Assembly (NCBI RefSeq): GCF_004341515.1
Contig: NZ_SLZF01000012.1
Span: 124,001-188,000, forward strand
Source of the DNA: Allobosea sp. BK604
Lineage (GTDB): Bacteria; Pseudomonadota; Alphaproteobacteria; Rhizobiales; Beijerinckiaceae
DNA: 64,000 bases
Direction: 5' to 3'
Numbering within the stretch: the first letter of the stretch is position 1; each line of letters starts with the position of its first letter. Made by a program: the position numbers and the translations under genes. Shown one piece after another: positions 63,274-64,000 of the stretch. Below the pieces are notes generated by a model. It was not told the origin of the DNA. It ran no database searches and worked only from the letters and a program-made list of their open reading frames with translations.

Positions 63274-63834
63274 ATGAAAGACGATATCCGCGCTCCGGCG
63301 CTGTTCTTCGCTCCATTCGTCTCGTCCGCCATGCGGGTCGAGCCGCAATGGATCGACTATAACGGCCATCTCAACATGGCCTATTACCATGTCCTGTTCG
63401 ATCGCGCCGTCGACGAGGTCTTCTCGCTCGTCGGCATGAGCCAGGACTATGTCGAGACGCGCCACGCTGCGTTCTTCGCGGCCGAGTGCCACATCCTCTA
63501 CAAGCGTGAGCTGACCGAGGGCGATGTGGTGCGCGTCACCGCCCAGCTCATCGCCTTCGACGAGAAGCGCCTGCACTATTATCTCGAGATGCGCCATGCC
63601 AGCGAGGGCTGGCTCGCGGCGACGAGCGAGAACCTGTCGCTCCATGTCGATACGACGAGCCGCAAGGTCACGCCCTTCCCGGCCGACATCCTCGCCAATC
63701 TGGCGCTGATGAAGGCGGCCCATGGCATGATGCCGTTGCCGGCGACGATCGGCCGCATGATCGGCATGCCCAAAAAGACCGCCATCACCATCGAAAGCAT
63801 GAGCGGCGAGCGCGAGGCCGAGACCCGACATTGA
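63274..63834 (+). CDS. Thioesterase family protein (hotdog fold)
   Basis: This 186-residue protein has the hotdog thioesterase pattern: VEPQWIDYNGHLNMAYYHVLFDRAVDEVF with the probable catalytic Asp (D28), HILYKRELTEGDVVRVTAQLIAFDEKRLHYYLEM and a SENLSLHVD strand. It resembles 4-hydroxybenzoyl-CoA/YbgC-type acyl-CoA thioesterases; the substrate is not known. GAAAGGGAGG precedes the ATG. It is divergent from the FAD oxidase gene. A hairpin at 63835-63852 directly follows the stop. Confidence 0.87.
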   Translation: MKDDIRAPALFFAPFVSSAMRVEPQWIDYNGHLNMAYYHVLFDRAVDEVFSLVGMSQDYVETRHAAFFAAECHILYKRELTEGDVVRVTAQLIAFDEKRLHYYLEMRHASEGWLAATSENLSLHVDTTSRKVTPFPADILANLALMKAAHGMMPLPATIGRMIGMPKKTAITIESMSGEREAETRH

Positions 63835-63852
63835 GGGCGGCGCGAGCCGCCC
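63835..63852 (+). terminator. Hairpin after the thioesterase gene
   Basis: GGGCGGC-GCGA-GCCGCCC is a perfect 7-bp stem with a GNRA-type tetraloop, beginning immediately after the stop codon. The U-tract is missing, as is common in GC-rich genomes. Confidence 0.6.
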
Positions 63853-63909
63853 TGTCGGAACGGGCGGCCAGTCCCTATCTCCGGTGATCAGATCACCGGA
63901 GCAACCATC

Positions 63910-64000
63910 ATGGTCAAGGCAGTCTGGAACGGCGCGGTGCTCGCTGAATCCGACGACACGGTCGTCATCGAGGGGAACCATTATTTCCCGCGCGAGACGA
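63910..64000 (+). CDS. DUF427 domain-containing protein (3' truncated by window)
   Basis: The visible 30 residues are MVKAVWNGAVLAESDDTVVI, then EGNHYFPRET. This is the conserved start of DUF427 proteins, small (~95-residue) beta-rich cytoplasmic proteins of unknown function. The window ends before the stop. A preceding GGAG gives a ribosome site. Confidence 0.8.
   Translation, partial: MVKAVWNGAVLAESDDTVVIEGNHYFPRET

Overview
The window looks like a GC-rich chromosomal segment of an alphaproteobacterium, most likely Hyphomicrobiales (a Bosea-like or related soil/rhizosphere bacterium). The evidence is a circularly permuted two-piece tmRNA gene next to an alpha-type sspB, short CTAG-bounded intergenic repeats of the rhizobial type, and an unusually high density of solute-binding-protein transporters with their own regulators. 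The genus is an inference from gene style.

Layout. 1-1014: 3' part of a type I secretion adaptor (HlyD family). 1134-9942 (minus): gamma-glutamyltransferase, polysaccharide deacetylase-like protein, SDR dehydrogenase, peptide-type ABC permeases, two tandem paralogous binding proteins and a GntR regulator with a perfect inverted repeat in its promoter. 10152-19798: a frameshifted SDR gene, a LysR regulator and a divergent operon with a tripartite tricarboxylate transporter (TctC-B-A), an HpaI-type aldolase, a divergent LeuCD-type hydro-lyase pair and a ThDP-dependent decarboxylase-like enzyme; this looks like a complete uptake-and-cleavage route for an unknown organic acid. 19866-22790: GNAT acetyltransferase and a large Orn/Lys/Arg decarboxylase, divergent from a LysR gene. 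24139-28797: amino-acid ABC genes, M20 amidohydrolase and a cystathionine beta-lyase-like enzyme. 29111-35593: a DUF2161 nuclease-fold protein, a LysR regulator and a peptide-type ABC locus with an alpha/beta hydrolase.

35898-46341 resembles a hydroxyproline catabolic locus: a polyamine/amino-acid type ABC transporter complete with ATPase, a DapA-family lyase, a Ser/Cys-type proline racemase-family enzyme, a ProC-like reductase, a RidA protein, an FCD-type GntR regulator and a large alpha/beta hydrolase. A short TTGGATA-type motif recurs at four promoter positions here. 46605-52923 is a nucleoside/N-riboside locus: LacI regulator, palindromic operator, nucleoside hydrolase, CUT1-type ABC transporter and ribokinase. 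The junction between its binding-protein and permease genes carries a 17-bp tandem repeat that forms a chain of overlapping stop-start codons.

53075-64000 is mostly housekeeping: an atypical thymidylate synthase, a decayed rhtA-like exporter remnant, a PepSY protein, tmRNA and sspB side by side, fumC, two small genes (DUF4169, ribbon-helix-helix), a giant AsmA-family protein, a D-lactate/glycolate-type FAD oxidase, a thioesterase and the start of a DUF427 gene. Four of the five ABC systems in the window have no ATPase gene nearby, which suggests shared ATPases encoded elsewhere. No tRNA, rRNA, CRISPR array or intact insertion sequence was seen.
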